A DNA stretch of 8,096 bases from Acidobacteriota bacterium (GTDB taxonomy: Bacteria; Acidobacteriota; Blastocatellia; Pyrinomonadales; Pyrinomonadaceae): positions 1-8,096 of the forward strand of contig QHXE01000089.1 in the NCBI GenBank assembly GCA_003222835.1. The letters run 5' to 3'. Below are positions 1 through 4,926 of the stretch, piece after piece (positions within the stretch are counted from its first letter, which is position 1; the number at the start of each line of letters is the position of its first letter). A program made the position numbers and the translations under genes. The notes under the pieces were generated by a model, which searched no databases, had not been told where the DNA came from, and worked only from the letters and a program-made list of their open reading frames with translations.

Positions 1-157
1 CGAGCAGAAAATCGATCCGTTCACGCGCAGTCAACTTGCCGGCAGCGTGCTGCTTCTCGACGCGCGCTGGACCACCACCTTGTGCAGCTCGTTCTTCGCG
101 CTCACGCAGTTGATCGAGCTTGGAAAGTTTCGCGGGTTGTTGTTTTTGTGATGACAT
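1..157 (-). CDS. Acyl-CoA carboxylase carboxyltransferase (beta) subunit, N-terminal part
   Basis: This is the 5' end of a gene that runs off the left edge of the window. The ATG at 157 opens a frame that stays open for 52 codons and begins MSSQKQQPAKLSKLDQLRER. It continues with a GGGPARVEKQHAAGKLTARE stretch followed by RIDFLL. The pattern GGGP-(A/E)R-(V/I)EKQH-A-GKLTARERI is the characteristic N-terminus of biotin-dependent acyl-CoA carboxylase carboxyltransferase subunits (propionyl-CoA/methylmalonyl-CoA type, PccB/MmdA/AccD5 family). These transfer CO2 from carboxybiotin to an acyl-CoA. The crotonase-like catalytic core lies outside the window, so the substrate cannot be told. Upstream of the ATG only a weak GAG-type ribosome site is visible. 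The gene follows the ABC permease on the same strand after a 122-base repeat-rich gap. Confidence 0.85.
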   Translation of the reverse strand, partial: MSSQKQQPAKLSKLDQLREREERAAQGGGPARVEKQHAAGKLTARERIDFLL

Positions 158-279
158 CAATCTCGGGCGGCTGAAAGAAGATTTTTAACGCAAAGGGCGC
201 AGAGGTTTTCGCTAAGGCACGCAGAGGTTTTATTCAAATCTCTTTCTGACCTCTGATCTCTGACCTCCGACCTCTATCT
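158..279. repeat. Repeat-rich spacer: two CGCAGAGGTTTT copies and a TCTGACC tandem array
   Basis: No gene is seen here. A 12-base direct repeat CGCAGAGGTTTT occurs exactly at 198-209 and 220-231, inside the longer pattern AACGCAAAGGGCGCAGAGG. From 245 to 275 there are about 4.4 copies of a 7-base unit: TCTGACC, TCTGATC, TCTGACC, TCCGACC and then TCT. The permease stop codon lies only four bases beyond the array. No T-tract terminator was found. The spacer separates the permease from the carboxylase gene on the same strand. Repeats of this style are scattered between genes in some acidobacterial genomes, to my recollection; the arrays themselves are read directly from the sequence. Confidence 0.8.
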
Positions 280-1059
280 TTAAGCTACCATTCTGCGTCG
301 CAAACTTCTCATCGCCCACTCGCACGCTACCAGCGCAGATATTAGCAGATAAGCCGCTTCGTATGCGTGCCGCATGAGAAAACGCCCGGTCAGAAATGCG
401 CGGGTCAGCTCAATCGATTCCGTCATCGGTAGAATGCGCGCCGGTATCTGCAACCACATCGGCAGCACTTCAAGCGGGAAAAACGCGCCCGAGACATACA
501 TCGTTGAGAAGAACATCGCCATGTAAATATTGAAAGCGTCGATGTCATGTACGTGCGCGGTGATTCCAAGCGAAAGGCCCGCCATAAACGTTGCTCCAGT
601 CAGCAATGGCAACGGAGCCAGGATGGCCCAGGGCGAAGTCGCGGCGCCAAAGACTATCAACACCGTCATTATGATCACGGTGTCGAATAGACCGTGAGTT
701 ATGGCCCAGAGTATCTCTGCAAGAGCCAGCGATTCAGGATCCACAGGCGTGGCCAGGATCGCATCGTAGGTTGATTGATAGACCATCCGAAAATAGGCGG
801 CGTAGGTCGTTTCAAACATCGCGCGCATCAGGACCGTGACGCCGAGAAGTCCCGCGCCCGCGAAAGTCAGATACGAAATGCCAGTGACCTTGCCGGCGAC
901 CAGAGCGCCGATGCCCCATCCAAATCCCAATATGGATATAACCGGCTCGATGATGGGTGCGACCAGATTGAGTTTCCATAATCGCAGATGCACGACGACG
1001 TTTCGCCGCCAAACGGCGAGCGCATCGCGAAGATCGATGTGGGTTGCCGCCAATGTCAT
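280..1059 (-). CDS. ABC-2 type transporter permease, NodJ-like
   Basis: This is the membrane subunit of an ABC exporter, 259 residues, the usual length for NodJ/ABC-2 permeases. About six hydrophobic segments can be seen, at roughly residues 33-54, 61-83, 117-138, 144-168, 177-197 and 233-252. Family features are visible in order: an N-terminal VWRRN stretch, EPVISILGFGWGIG, a FAGAGLLG stretch, MFETTYAAYFRM, STYDAILATPVDPESLALAE (the NodJ-type amphipathic loop), and near the end the ABC-2 signature SGAFFPLEVLPMWLQ followed by LPMTESIELTR. The start ATG at 1059 overlaps the stop of the DUF402 gene as ATGA, which implies translational coupling; no clear Shine-Dalgarno is present. With the NodI-like ATPase upstream it should form a homodimeric exporter in the inner membrane. 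NodIJ itself exports lipochitooligosaccharides, but nothing here indicates that substrate. Confidence 0.9.
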   Translation of the reverse strand: MTLAATHIDLRDALAVWRRNVVVHLRLWKLNLVAPIIEPVISILGFGWGIGALVAGKVTGISYLTFAGAGLLGVTVLMRAMFETTYAAYFRMVYQSTYDAILATPVDPESLALAEILWAITHGLFDTVIIMTVLIVFGAATSPWAILAPLPLLTGATFMAGLSLGITAHVHDIDAFNIYMAMFFSTMYVSGAFFPLEVLPMWLQIPARILPMTESIELTRAFLTGRFLMRHAYEAAYLLISALVACEWAMRSLRRRMVA

Positions 1060-1583
1060 AGAGTCTGATTAACCACAGAGGACACAGAGGGAGACGAAGC
1101 ATTCTCGATGAAAGGGAACTGGTGCGCTACGATCATGGAGACTAGTTCATCTACGGCTGCTCGCGCCTTGCTTTTGACTTCCTCTGAATAACCGTAACGG
1201 TTGGCGTTTTCTTCGAATTCGTCCAAATCCAAAACCTGATAAGAAAAGTCCGGCTGCACCAGAACATCGATGTCGAGATCAATGTACGTCAGCATATTGT
1301 CTCTAAGCGACGGCGGCATGTTGACGTTGCAGTAATACAGCCTGGTCGCGCTGTTTTGGTTCACAAATCGGAAGATGTTGTACCAGCGGTCGAGCCAGTA
1401 GTATTCAATCGTTCGGGTTCCGCTTTCAATCGGGCCCAGCAAGTCATGTTGCACCTCATATTCGAATTCCGCATCAAGCACGAGCAACGAGCCGCTGTGT
1501 TGCGAGAGCTTGGCATTCCAGCGCCGATACTCCGTGCCGTTATACTTGAGGACGCGAACGCTGATTTGATCGGGCCTCTCCAT
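1056..1583 (-). CDS. DUF402 family protein (possible nucleoside di/triphosphate phosphatase-like)
   Basis: This 175-residue protein has the DUF402 fold pattern: YYWLDRWYNIFRF at residues 61-73, YYCNVNMPP at 83-91, then YIDLDIDVLV at 100-109 and VLDLDEFEEN at 117-126. The acidic cluster D102, D104, D106, D119, D121, E122 resembles the metal-binding acidic cluster described for the Staphylococcus nucleoside phosphatase of this family. Hydrolysis of nucleotides is an inference from family only. I prefer the ATG at 1583 because GGGAGGG (1593-1599) sits 9 bases upstream; the frame also opens at a GTG at 1634, but those extra 17 residues would be translated from dispersed repeats. The last dozen codons (SPSVSSVVNQTL) are also repeat-derived. 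The stop overlaps the permease start by four bases, so the two are coupled. It lies between the ATPase and permease of one transporter, an unusual position. Confidence 0.85.
   Translation of the reverse strand: MERPDQISVRVLKYNGTEYRRWNAKLSQHSGSLLVLDAEFEYEVQHDLLGPIESGTRTIEYYWLDRWYNIFRFVNQNSATRLYYCNVNMPPSLRDNMLTYIDLDIDVLVQPDFSYQVLDLDEFEENANRYGYSEEVKSKARAAVDELVSMIVAHQFPFIENASSPSVSSVVNQTL
1072..1091. repeat. CACAGAGG-type dispersed repeat inside the DUF402 3' end
   Basis: The stretch AACCACAGAGGACACAGAGG is two near-copies of CACAGAGG, 9 bases apart, following GATTA. It lies in the coding sequence for the last residues of the DUF402 protein and gives the low-complexity tail PSVSSVV. The motif resembles the CGCAGAGG units at 198-231, and I recall similar ACCACAGAGGACACAGAGG sequences scattered between genes in many environmental bacterial genomes. 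Membership of a dispersed family is therefore partly memory, not shown by this window alone. Confidence 0.6.
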
Positions 1584-1590
1584 GTAATGT

Positions 1591-1618
1591 GGCCCTCCCT
1601 TACGGTCGGGCTTCTGAC
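1591..1618 (-). repeat. REP-like palindrome, second copy, carrying the DUF402 ribosome-binding site
   Basis: Read on the minus strand, this begins GTCAGAAGCCCGACCGTAAG and ends GGAGGGCC. It aligns with the neighbouring palindrome (1625-1657) that begins GTCAGAACCGCCCGCGGTAG. The arms GCCCGACC and GGGAGGGC pair at 6 of 8 positions around a GTAA loop. The right arm supplies the purine-rich GGGAGGG that lies 9 bases before the DUF402 ATG. Copies 1 and 2 are in the same orientation and fill nearly the whole 43-base gap between the ATPase stop and the DUF402 start. Confidence 0.65.
1593..1599 (-). promoter_or_regulatory. Ribosome-binding site of the DUF402 gene, inside a repeat
   Basis: GGGAGGG on the minus strand lies 9 bases before the ATG at 1583. 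It decides the start choice for the DUF402 gene over the upstream GTG at 1634. It is part of the right arm of a REP-like palindrome, so local hairpin formation could mask it. Confidence 0.6.
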
Positions 1619-1624
1619 ACAATT

Positions 1625-1657
1625 GATTAACCACCCGCTACCGCGGGCGGTTCTGAC
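1625..1657 (-). repeat. REP-like palindrome, first copy, encoding the ATPase C-terminal tail
   Basis: On the minus strand this begins GTCAGAACCGCCCGCGGTAG and ends CGGGTGGTTAATC. The arms CCGCCCGC and GCGGGTGG form an 8-base-pair stem (seven Watson-Crick pairs and one G-T) around a GGTA loop. It is read in frame by the ABC ATPase gene, which translates it as SEPPAVAGG followed by the TAA within GGTTAATC. Related copies are at 1591-1618, 3430-3460 and 3491-3523. Confidence 0.8.
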
Positions 1658-2598
1658 TCATTGTCGCTGACTAGCTGGAGAAAAACGTCTTCCAAATTCG
1701 AAAGGCGGATCATTCGGCGTCGGCCCTCGTATTCTTTCATCAGCGGAGTCAGAGTTTCGGCTTCGGCTGCAAAATAAAAATGCGCATTGTTTCGAGCGAT
1801 CGCCGCCACGCCATTTCGCGTCGTGTGCAGTGGCAGATCGCCGACCTCACGCACTTCCAGTGCGTAACGCGAAACCTTAGACAAAACTAAATCCTTGGGC
1901 GTGCCCGTCGCGAGAATTTGTCCGTGGTCGATTACCACCAGACGCTCGCAAAGTTTTTCGGCTTCTTCCATGTAATGCGTCGACAACAGGATCGTCACGC
2001 CACTCACGCGCCGCAGCTCTTCCAGCTTTTGCCAGATTTCCTGCCGCACCTGCGGATCGAGACCAGTAGTAGGCTCGTCAAGGACCAGCAGCCGCGGCTC
2101 ATGTAACAGCGCCCGCGCAATCATCAATCGGCGTTTCATGCCTCCAGAAAGATGATCGATCCTGGAGTCAGCCCGCCCCCTCAAGCCGATGAACTGAAGT
2201 AGTTCGTTGGCGCGTTGCGCTGCCTGAGTTCGGGGAATCCGGAAATAACTGGCGTAGACGATCAGATTTCTAATGACGTTGAGATCGGGATCGAGATTGT
2301 TCTCTTGTGGAACGACACCGATCAGCGACCGAATCTGTCGTCCCCGGGTGCGAACGTCGAGACCTTCGACAAAAAGCTCTCCGGAAGTGAGCGGTGTCCG
2401 GCAGGCAATCATCCGCATCGTCGTTGACTTGCCCGCGCCGTTAGGGCCCAGCAGACCGAACGTCTCGCTGCGTTTGACTGAGAAGTCAATCGCATCGACC
2501 GCCGGCTGCTTTCCATAAACCTTGGTGAGGCCGCGAGCTTCGACCACGGGGTATTGGGTATGGGGTTTAGGGTGTAGTGATTCAAGCGACGCGTTCAT
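1627..2598 (-). CDS. ABC transporter ATP-binding protein, NodI-like
   Basis: This is the cytoplasmic ATPase that powers the ABC-2 exporter, 323 residues. All nucleotide-binding motifs are intact: Walker A GPNGAGKST at 51-59, Q-loop VVPQENNLDPDLNV at 95-108, signature LSGGMKRRL at 150-158, Walker B LLVLDEPTTGLDP at 170-182, and the H-loop STHYMEEAE at 206-214. The Q-loop context and LSGGMKRRL are typical of the NodI/DrrA branch. The C-terminal segment after about residue 225 is the usual variable extension. Both ends are repeat-derived: residues 8-17 (LHPKPHTQYP) come from a G-rich repeat at 2549-2577 and the tail SEPPAVAGG comes from a palindrome. The ATG at 2598 has only a poorly placed GGGAG upstream. 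The conserved domain begins at about residue 18 (VVEARGLTKVYG), where an in-frame GTG also lies, so the real start could be there. It heads the operon with the DUF402 gene and the permease. The substrate is unknown. Confidence 0.92.
   Translation of the reverse strand: MNASLESLHPKPHTQYPVVEARGLTKVYGKQPAVDAIDFSVKRSETFGLLGPNGAGKSTTMRMIACRTPLTSGELFVEGLDVRTRGRQIRSLIGVVPQENNLDPDLNVIRNLIVYASYFRIPRTQAAQRANELLQFIGLRGRADSRIDHLSGGMKRRLMIARALLHEPRLLVLDEPTTGLDPQVRQEIWQKLEELRRVSGVTILLSTHYMEEAEKLCERLVVIDHGQILATGTPKDLVLSKVSRYALEVREVGDLPLHTTRNGVAAIARNNAHFYFAAEAETLTPLMKEYEGRRRMIRLSNLEDVFLQLVSDNESEPPAVAGG
2549..2577 (+). repeat. TTAGGG-like G-rich repeat, arm 1 of an inverted pair
   Basis: This begins GGGTATTGGGTATGGGGTTT and ends AGGGTGTAG. 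It matches the reverse complement of 2676-2704 at 24 of 29 positions by hand alignment. On the minus strand it is coding and gives the LHPKPHTQYP portion near the N-terminus of the ABC ATPase, ahead of the conserved domain. Confidence 0.7.
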
Positions 2599-2675
2599 TA
2601 TCTACCACTACTCCCGGAAATATTGGTTTGGGAAAAAACTAGATGGTCTATTACCGCGAACAGGGGTGTCCCATC

Positions 2676-2704
2676 CAACACCCTACACCCGATCCCCAAA
2701 ACCC
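2676..2704 (-). repeat. TTAGGG-like G-rich repeat, arm 2 of an inverted pair
   Basis: On the minus strand this begins GGGTTTTGGGGATCGGGTGT and ends AGGGTGTTG. It starts four bases beyond the transaldolase stop and pairs with 2549-2577 across a 98-base gap that holds the ATPase start region. The intervening stretch (2599-2675) has no gene; a six-base-pair hairpin (2664-2669 with 2678-2683) is present but lacks a T-tract. Confidence 0.7.
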
Positions 2705-2708
2705 TAAG

Positions 2709-3365
2709 CTATGCTTTCGCCGCCGCCGTCTTTTTCCAATCGGCCAGGAACTGTTCCTGACCTTTGTCGGTTAATGGATGTTTGAGCAGTTGTTCGAACA
2801 CCTTATACGGCATCGTCGCAATATCCGAACCCAGACGCGCTGCTTCGATTACGTGAATCGGATGGCGCAAACTCGCAGCCAGGACTTCGGTTTTCCATTC
2901 ATAGTTGTCGTAAATCTCGACAATTTCCTCGAGCAGTCGCAGACCGTTGTCGCCGATGTCGTCCAGCCGGCCAAGAAAGGGACTAATAAAGGATGCGCCG
3001 GCCTTCGCCGCGCAAATCGCCTGGGCTGCGGAGAAGCAGAGCGTCACGTTCACCTTGATTCCTTCGTCGTTCAAGATCTTGGTGGCTTCCAGGCCGTCAG
3101 CAGTGAGTGGGCACTTAACCACCACATTTGGCGCAATCTTCACGTACTCGCGCCCCTGCTTCACCATCACGTCTCGCTCATTGCTAGTCGTCTCGGCAGA
3201 CACCGGGCCTGAAACGATCTTACAAATCTCGGCGATGTGTTGTTTGAAATCGACGTTTCCTTCTTTTGAAATCAATGTTGGATTCGTTGTCACACCATCC
3301 GCCAGTCCAAGGGCTGCCGCCTTGCGAATCTCATCCAGATTCGCGGTATCGAGAAAGAACTTCAT
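2709..3365 (-). CDS. tal: Transaldolase, small (type 3, fructose-6-phosphate aldolase-like) subfamily
   Basis: This enzyme moves a dihydroxyacetone unit between sugar phosphates in the non-oxidative pentose phosphate pathway, in the cytoplasm. Its 218 residues match the short transaldolase/FSA subfamily. The N-terminus [16 protein letters not shown], the motif [14 protein letters not shown] at 23-36, and [13 protein letters not shown] at 80-92 with the Schiff-base lysine K84 are diagnostic. [11 protein letters not shown] follows at 106-116, then [15 protein letters not shown] at 122-136. F130 lies where E. coli FSA has a tyrosine (Tyr131) and transaldolase B a phenylalanine, which favours transaldolase over fructose-6-phosphate aldolase activity. 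The ATG at 3365 has a strong AGGAGG (3371-3376) 5 bases upstream. The next gene downstream on the same strand is the ABC ATPase, 110 bases away, so cotranscription is possible but unproven. Upstream, the Gln-rich gene is divergent. Confidence 0.95.
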   Translation of the reverse strand: MKFFLDTANLDEIRKAAALGLADGVTTNPTLISKEGNVDFKQHIAEICKIVSGPVSAETTSNERDVMVKQGREYVKIAPNVVVKCPLTADGLEATKILNDEGIKVNVTLCFSAAQAICAAKAGASFISPFLGRLDDIGDNGLRLLEEIVEIYDNYEWKTEVLAASLRHPIHVIEAARLGSDIATMPYKVFEQLLKHPLTDKGQEQFLADWKKTAAAKA

Positions 3366-3370
3366 ACACG

Positions 3371-3376
3371 CCTCCT
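3371..3376 (-). promoter_or_regulatory. Ribosome-binding site of transaldolase
   Basis: AGGAGG on the minus strand, 5 bases from the ATG at 3365. It is an unusually complete Shine-Dalgarno for this window and fixes the start. Confidence 0.75.
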
Positions 3377-3429
3377 GAGTTTGTGCTTTCCTCTAAATAT
3401 AAGCGAAACGTCACGCGAATGACAGCGAA

Positions 3430-3460
3430 GTCCGTAACCTCCGCGGTATAGCGGGCGGTC
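3430..3460 (+). repeat. REP-like palindrome, degenerate copy (plus orientation)
   Basis: This begins GTCCGTAACCTCCGCGGTAT and ends AGCGGGCGGTC. It aligns with the GTCAGAACCGCCCGCGGTAG form at 1625-1657, sharing the CCGCGGTA centre and the GCGGGCGG arm. It is the most diverged of the four copies. It faces the copy at 3491-3523 with a 30-base gap, giving a head-to-head pair like a bacterial interspersed mosaic element. Confidence 0.5.
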
Positions 3461-3490
3461 GATCTCTGCGATCCGTTACTTTGTTAATGA

Positions 3491-3523
3491 GGTTAACCGC
3501 CCACTAGCGCAGGCGGTTCTGAC
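3491..3523 (-). repeat. REP-like palindrome, copy in the divergent intergenic region
   Basis: On the minus strand this begins GTCAGAACCGCCTGCGCTAG and ends TGGGCGGTTAACC. The arms CCGCCTGC and GTGGGCGG pair along eight positions (six Watson-Crick and two G-T) around a GCTA loop, with the changes relative to 1625-1657 still allowing pairing. Both flanks, GTCAGAA and GGTTAA, are conserved with the copy at 1625-1657, which is why I treat them as one family. Confidence 0.75.
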
Positions 3524-3667
3524 GTCTGCCCGATACGGTCTAAAGGATAACCATATCGTATTCATCGCCACTGTTTTCTTACCCTCTCACCAAGGAGTTG
3601 GACGAATGGAATGCTGATTGCAATGAGCGCGGTGAAATTAACTTTCCCCTCAGCCCGGAAATAAGAT

Positions 3668-3672
3668 GGAGG
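3668..3672 (+). promoter_or_regulatory. Ribosome-binding site of the Gln/Arg-rich protein
   Basis: GGAGG lies 7 bases before the ATG at 3680. It supports this start, which also gives a good signal peptide. Confidence 0.7.
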
Positions 3673-3679
3673 ATGGGTT

Positions 3680-4636
3680 ATGAAATCAAGACACTTCAAA
3701 CGCCTCGCGACGAGTCTTGCCCTATGCGCAATCGCAGTGCTCGTGGGCGTTGACCTAGCAAGCGCACAGGGCCGTCGCGACCGGCAGCGTGATAATCAGG
3801 ATCAGTCTCAGTCTCAACAGCCTCAGAACGAGCGCCGTCGCGGTGGGGAAGAGAATCAGCGGCCGCAAGCCGAGGATCAGCAACGTCAGGCCGAGCGCCA
3901 GAGACAGGAACAAGCCCGCGGTGAGGAGCGCCGCCGATCAGAACAACAGCGCCAGGAGCAGGATCAGCAGCGGCGGCGGGACGAGAATTCCCGGCGCATT
4001 GATCAGCAACGCCAAATCGAAGCGCAGCAAAGACGGAATGCTGAACAACAGCGAACGGTCAATGAGCAGCAGCAGCAGCGAGAGTTGCAACGGCGACGTA
4101 ATGAGGAGCAGGGCCGAGTTCAGCAACAGCAACGCATTCTCGACCAGCAGCAAAGGCGGAACGAAGAGCAGCGCCGACTGAATGAACGCCAGAATCAAGA
4201 TCAAAGGCGCCAGTCGGAAGATCAGCGTCGGCCGCAACAGCAGGAACAGCAAAGCCTAAGGCGCGATTCGGAACAACGCCGCATGGAAGAGCAGCGGCGC
4301 GTCTCAGAACAGGATCGCTGGCGGCGTGATAATCAGGATCGGCAGCAGCGCGATCGTAACCAGCAGAATCGTTTGTCAGAGCAGCAACGCAACGAGTGGC
4401 TGCGACGCGAGCAACAACAATGGCGGCAACGTCTTGGTGGCGAGAGCGCGAACGGCAGCTTCAGAATCAGCGGCGGCAAAATTACTGGCGCTTCCACCAA
4501 AACTATTATGACCGCCTGCGCCGCGATCAAATACGTCTGCAGAGCTTTAACTATTACGACTACGGTGCGCCCACTTATTACTATGATCGTGGGGGCTCGT
4601 CGTTTTACCTTAACCAATACGGCGCCGATCTGCTGA
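3680..4636 (+). CDS. Exported Gln/Arg-rich protein, N-terminal part (frameshifted)
   Basis: The function is not recognised. Residues 1-29 form a Sec-type signal peptide: basic MKSRHFKR, a hydrophobic TSLALCAIAVLVGV core, and an ASA cleavage site before Q30. Residues 30 to about 250 are extremely rich in Gln, Arg, Glu and Asn, with irregular repeats such as QQRRNEEQRR and RRNEEQ. This is probably a long charged helix or coiled coil, built on CAG/AGC-rich DNA. The frame as written ends at 4636 after 318 residues, but from about codon 253 its composition changes abruptly to Thr/Ile/Ala-rich text ending TNTAPIC. Over that same stretch the -1 frame carries a Tyr-rich domain that continues to 4926. 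I therefore take the true protein to be 252 residues from this frame joined to 163 from the next, about 415 in all, exported to the periplasm or surface. The GGAGG 7 bases upstream supports the start. Confidence 0.8.
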   Translation: MKSRHFKRLATSLALCAIAVLVGVDLASAQGRRDRQRDNQDQSQSQQPQNERRRGGEENQRPQAEDQQRQAERQRQEQARGEERRRSEQQRQEQDQQRRRDENSRRIDQQRQIEAQQRRNAEQQRTVNEQQQQRELQRRRNEEQGRVQQQQRILDQQQRRNEEQRRLNERQNQDQRRQSEDQRRPQQQEQQSLRRDSEQRRMEEQRRVSEQDRWRRDNQDRQQRDRNQQNRLSEQQRNEWLRREQQQWRQRLGGESANGSFRISGGKITGASTKTIMTACAAIKYVCRALTITTTVRPLITMIVGARRFTLTNTAPIC

Positions 4637-4926
4637 CGCGAGCGATCAATGACGGCTACGAAGAAGGTTATCGAGCAGGTTTGGCGGACCGCCAGGACGG
4701 CTGGCAATTCGACCCGGAGAATAATGATGCGTTTCAGGACGCTAGCTACGGCTACGACGGATACTACGTCGACGTTGGGGAATATCAGTACTATTTTCGT
4801 GAAGGTTTCCGTCGTGGATACGAGGATGGCTATTACGGGCGCTATCAGTACGGCGCTTACTCGAACGGAAGGTACAGCATCCTCGGCGATGTCTTGAGCT
4901 TGATTCTTGATCTGCGGCGGTACTGA
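4360..4926 (+). CDS. Tyr/Gly-rich C-terminal part of the frameshifted exported protein
   Basis: This frame is open from just after a TAA at 4357 to the TGA at 4924-4926. There is no Shine-Dalgarno before its first possible start (GTG at 4396), so it is most likely the continuation of the upstream Gln/Arg-rich frame and not a separate gene. The meaningful protein text begins at about 4435 with WWRERERQLQNQRRQNYWRF and continues YYDRLRRDQIRL, FNYYDYGAPTYYYDR. It then has two similar blocks: DGYEEGYRAGLADRQDGW (from about 4648) and REGFRRGYEDGYYGRYQYG (from about 4798). The GYxxGYxxG pattern is of a kind I recall at the ends of acidobacterial secreted proteins of unknown role. The last residues, LGDVLSLILDLRRY, are hydrophobic with a terminal aromatic, which might hint at envelope association. 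No function is assigned. Confidence 0.7.
   Translation, partial: PAESFVRAATQRVAATRATTMAATSWWRERERQLQNQRRQNYWRFHQNYYDRLRRDQIRLQSFNYYDYGAPTYYYDRGGSSFYLNQYGADLLTRAINDGYEEGYRAGLADRQDGWQFDPENNDAFQDASYGYDGYYVDVGEYQYYFREGFRRGYEDGYYGRYQYGAYSNGRYSILGDVLSLILDLRRY
4428..4446 (+). other. Apparent -1 frameshift seam
   Basis: The upstream frame reads CAA CGT CTT then GGT GGC GAG. The downstream frame reads TGG TGG CGA GAG. Re-reading the T at 4435, or restoring one T to make CTTTGG, gives the continuous protein WRQRL-WWRERERQLQNQRR with matching composition on both sides. No classical X-XXY-YYZ slippery heptamer is present at the seam, so a one-base deletion (mutation or assembly error) is more likely than programmed frameshifting. 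Confidence 0.7.

Larger units (their letters stand above)
3366..3679. other. Divergent intergenic region between transaldolase and the Gln-rich protein
   Basis: These 314 bases separate two genes transcribed away from each other, so promoters for both should lie here. I found no -35/-10 pair that I would defend. Contents seen: the transaldolase ribosome site at 3371-3376, two REP-like palindromes in opposite orientation at 3430-3460 and 3491-3523, and the GGAGG at 3668-3672 serving the plus-strand gene. There is also a very short reading frame (3611-3664, 17 codons) without independent support. Confidence 0.6.

Noticed and set aside
187..275. CRISPR array from short repeats
   Set aside because: Units are 7 to 12 bases, with no unique spacers of regular length and no cas genes in the window.
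1584..1634. GTG start giving 17 extra residues on the DUF402 protein
   Set aside because: The extra residues come entirely from the dispersed palindromes, and a good ribosome site lies before the ATG at 1583.
2664..2683. Six-base-pair hairpin after transaldolase as a terminator
   Set aside because: No T-tract follows on the minus strand and it overlaps the G-rich repeat, so it may be incidental.
3606..3664. Tiny leader frames upstream of the Gln-rich gene (ATG GAA TGC TGA at 3606, with AAGGAG ahead of it, and a 17-codon frame at 3611-3664)
   Set aside because: Too short to support without conservation; no attenuator-like structure or codon run was seen.
3938..4252. Long minus-strand open frame rich in Leu, looking like a membrane protein
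   Set aside because: It is the antisense shadow of the CAG/GAG-rich Gln/Glu/Arg coding repeat; Gln and Glu codons read backwards give Leu. No start context or family pattern.
4396..4445. Programmed -1 ribosomal frameshifting to make the joined secreted protein
   Set aside because: No slippery heptamer and no clear downstream pseudoknot at the seam; a single-base loss explains it more simply.
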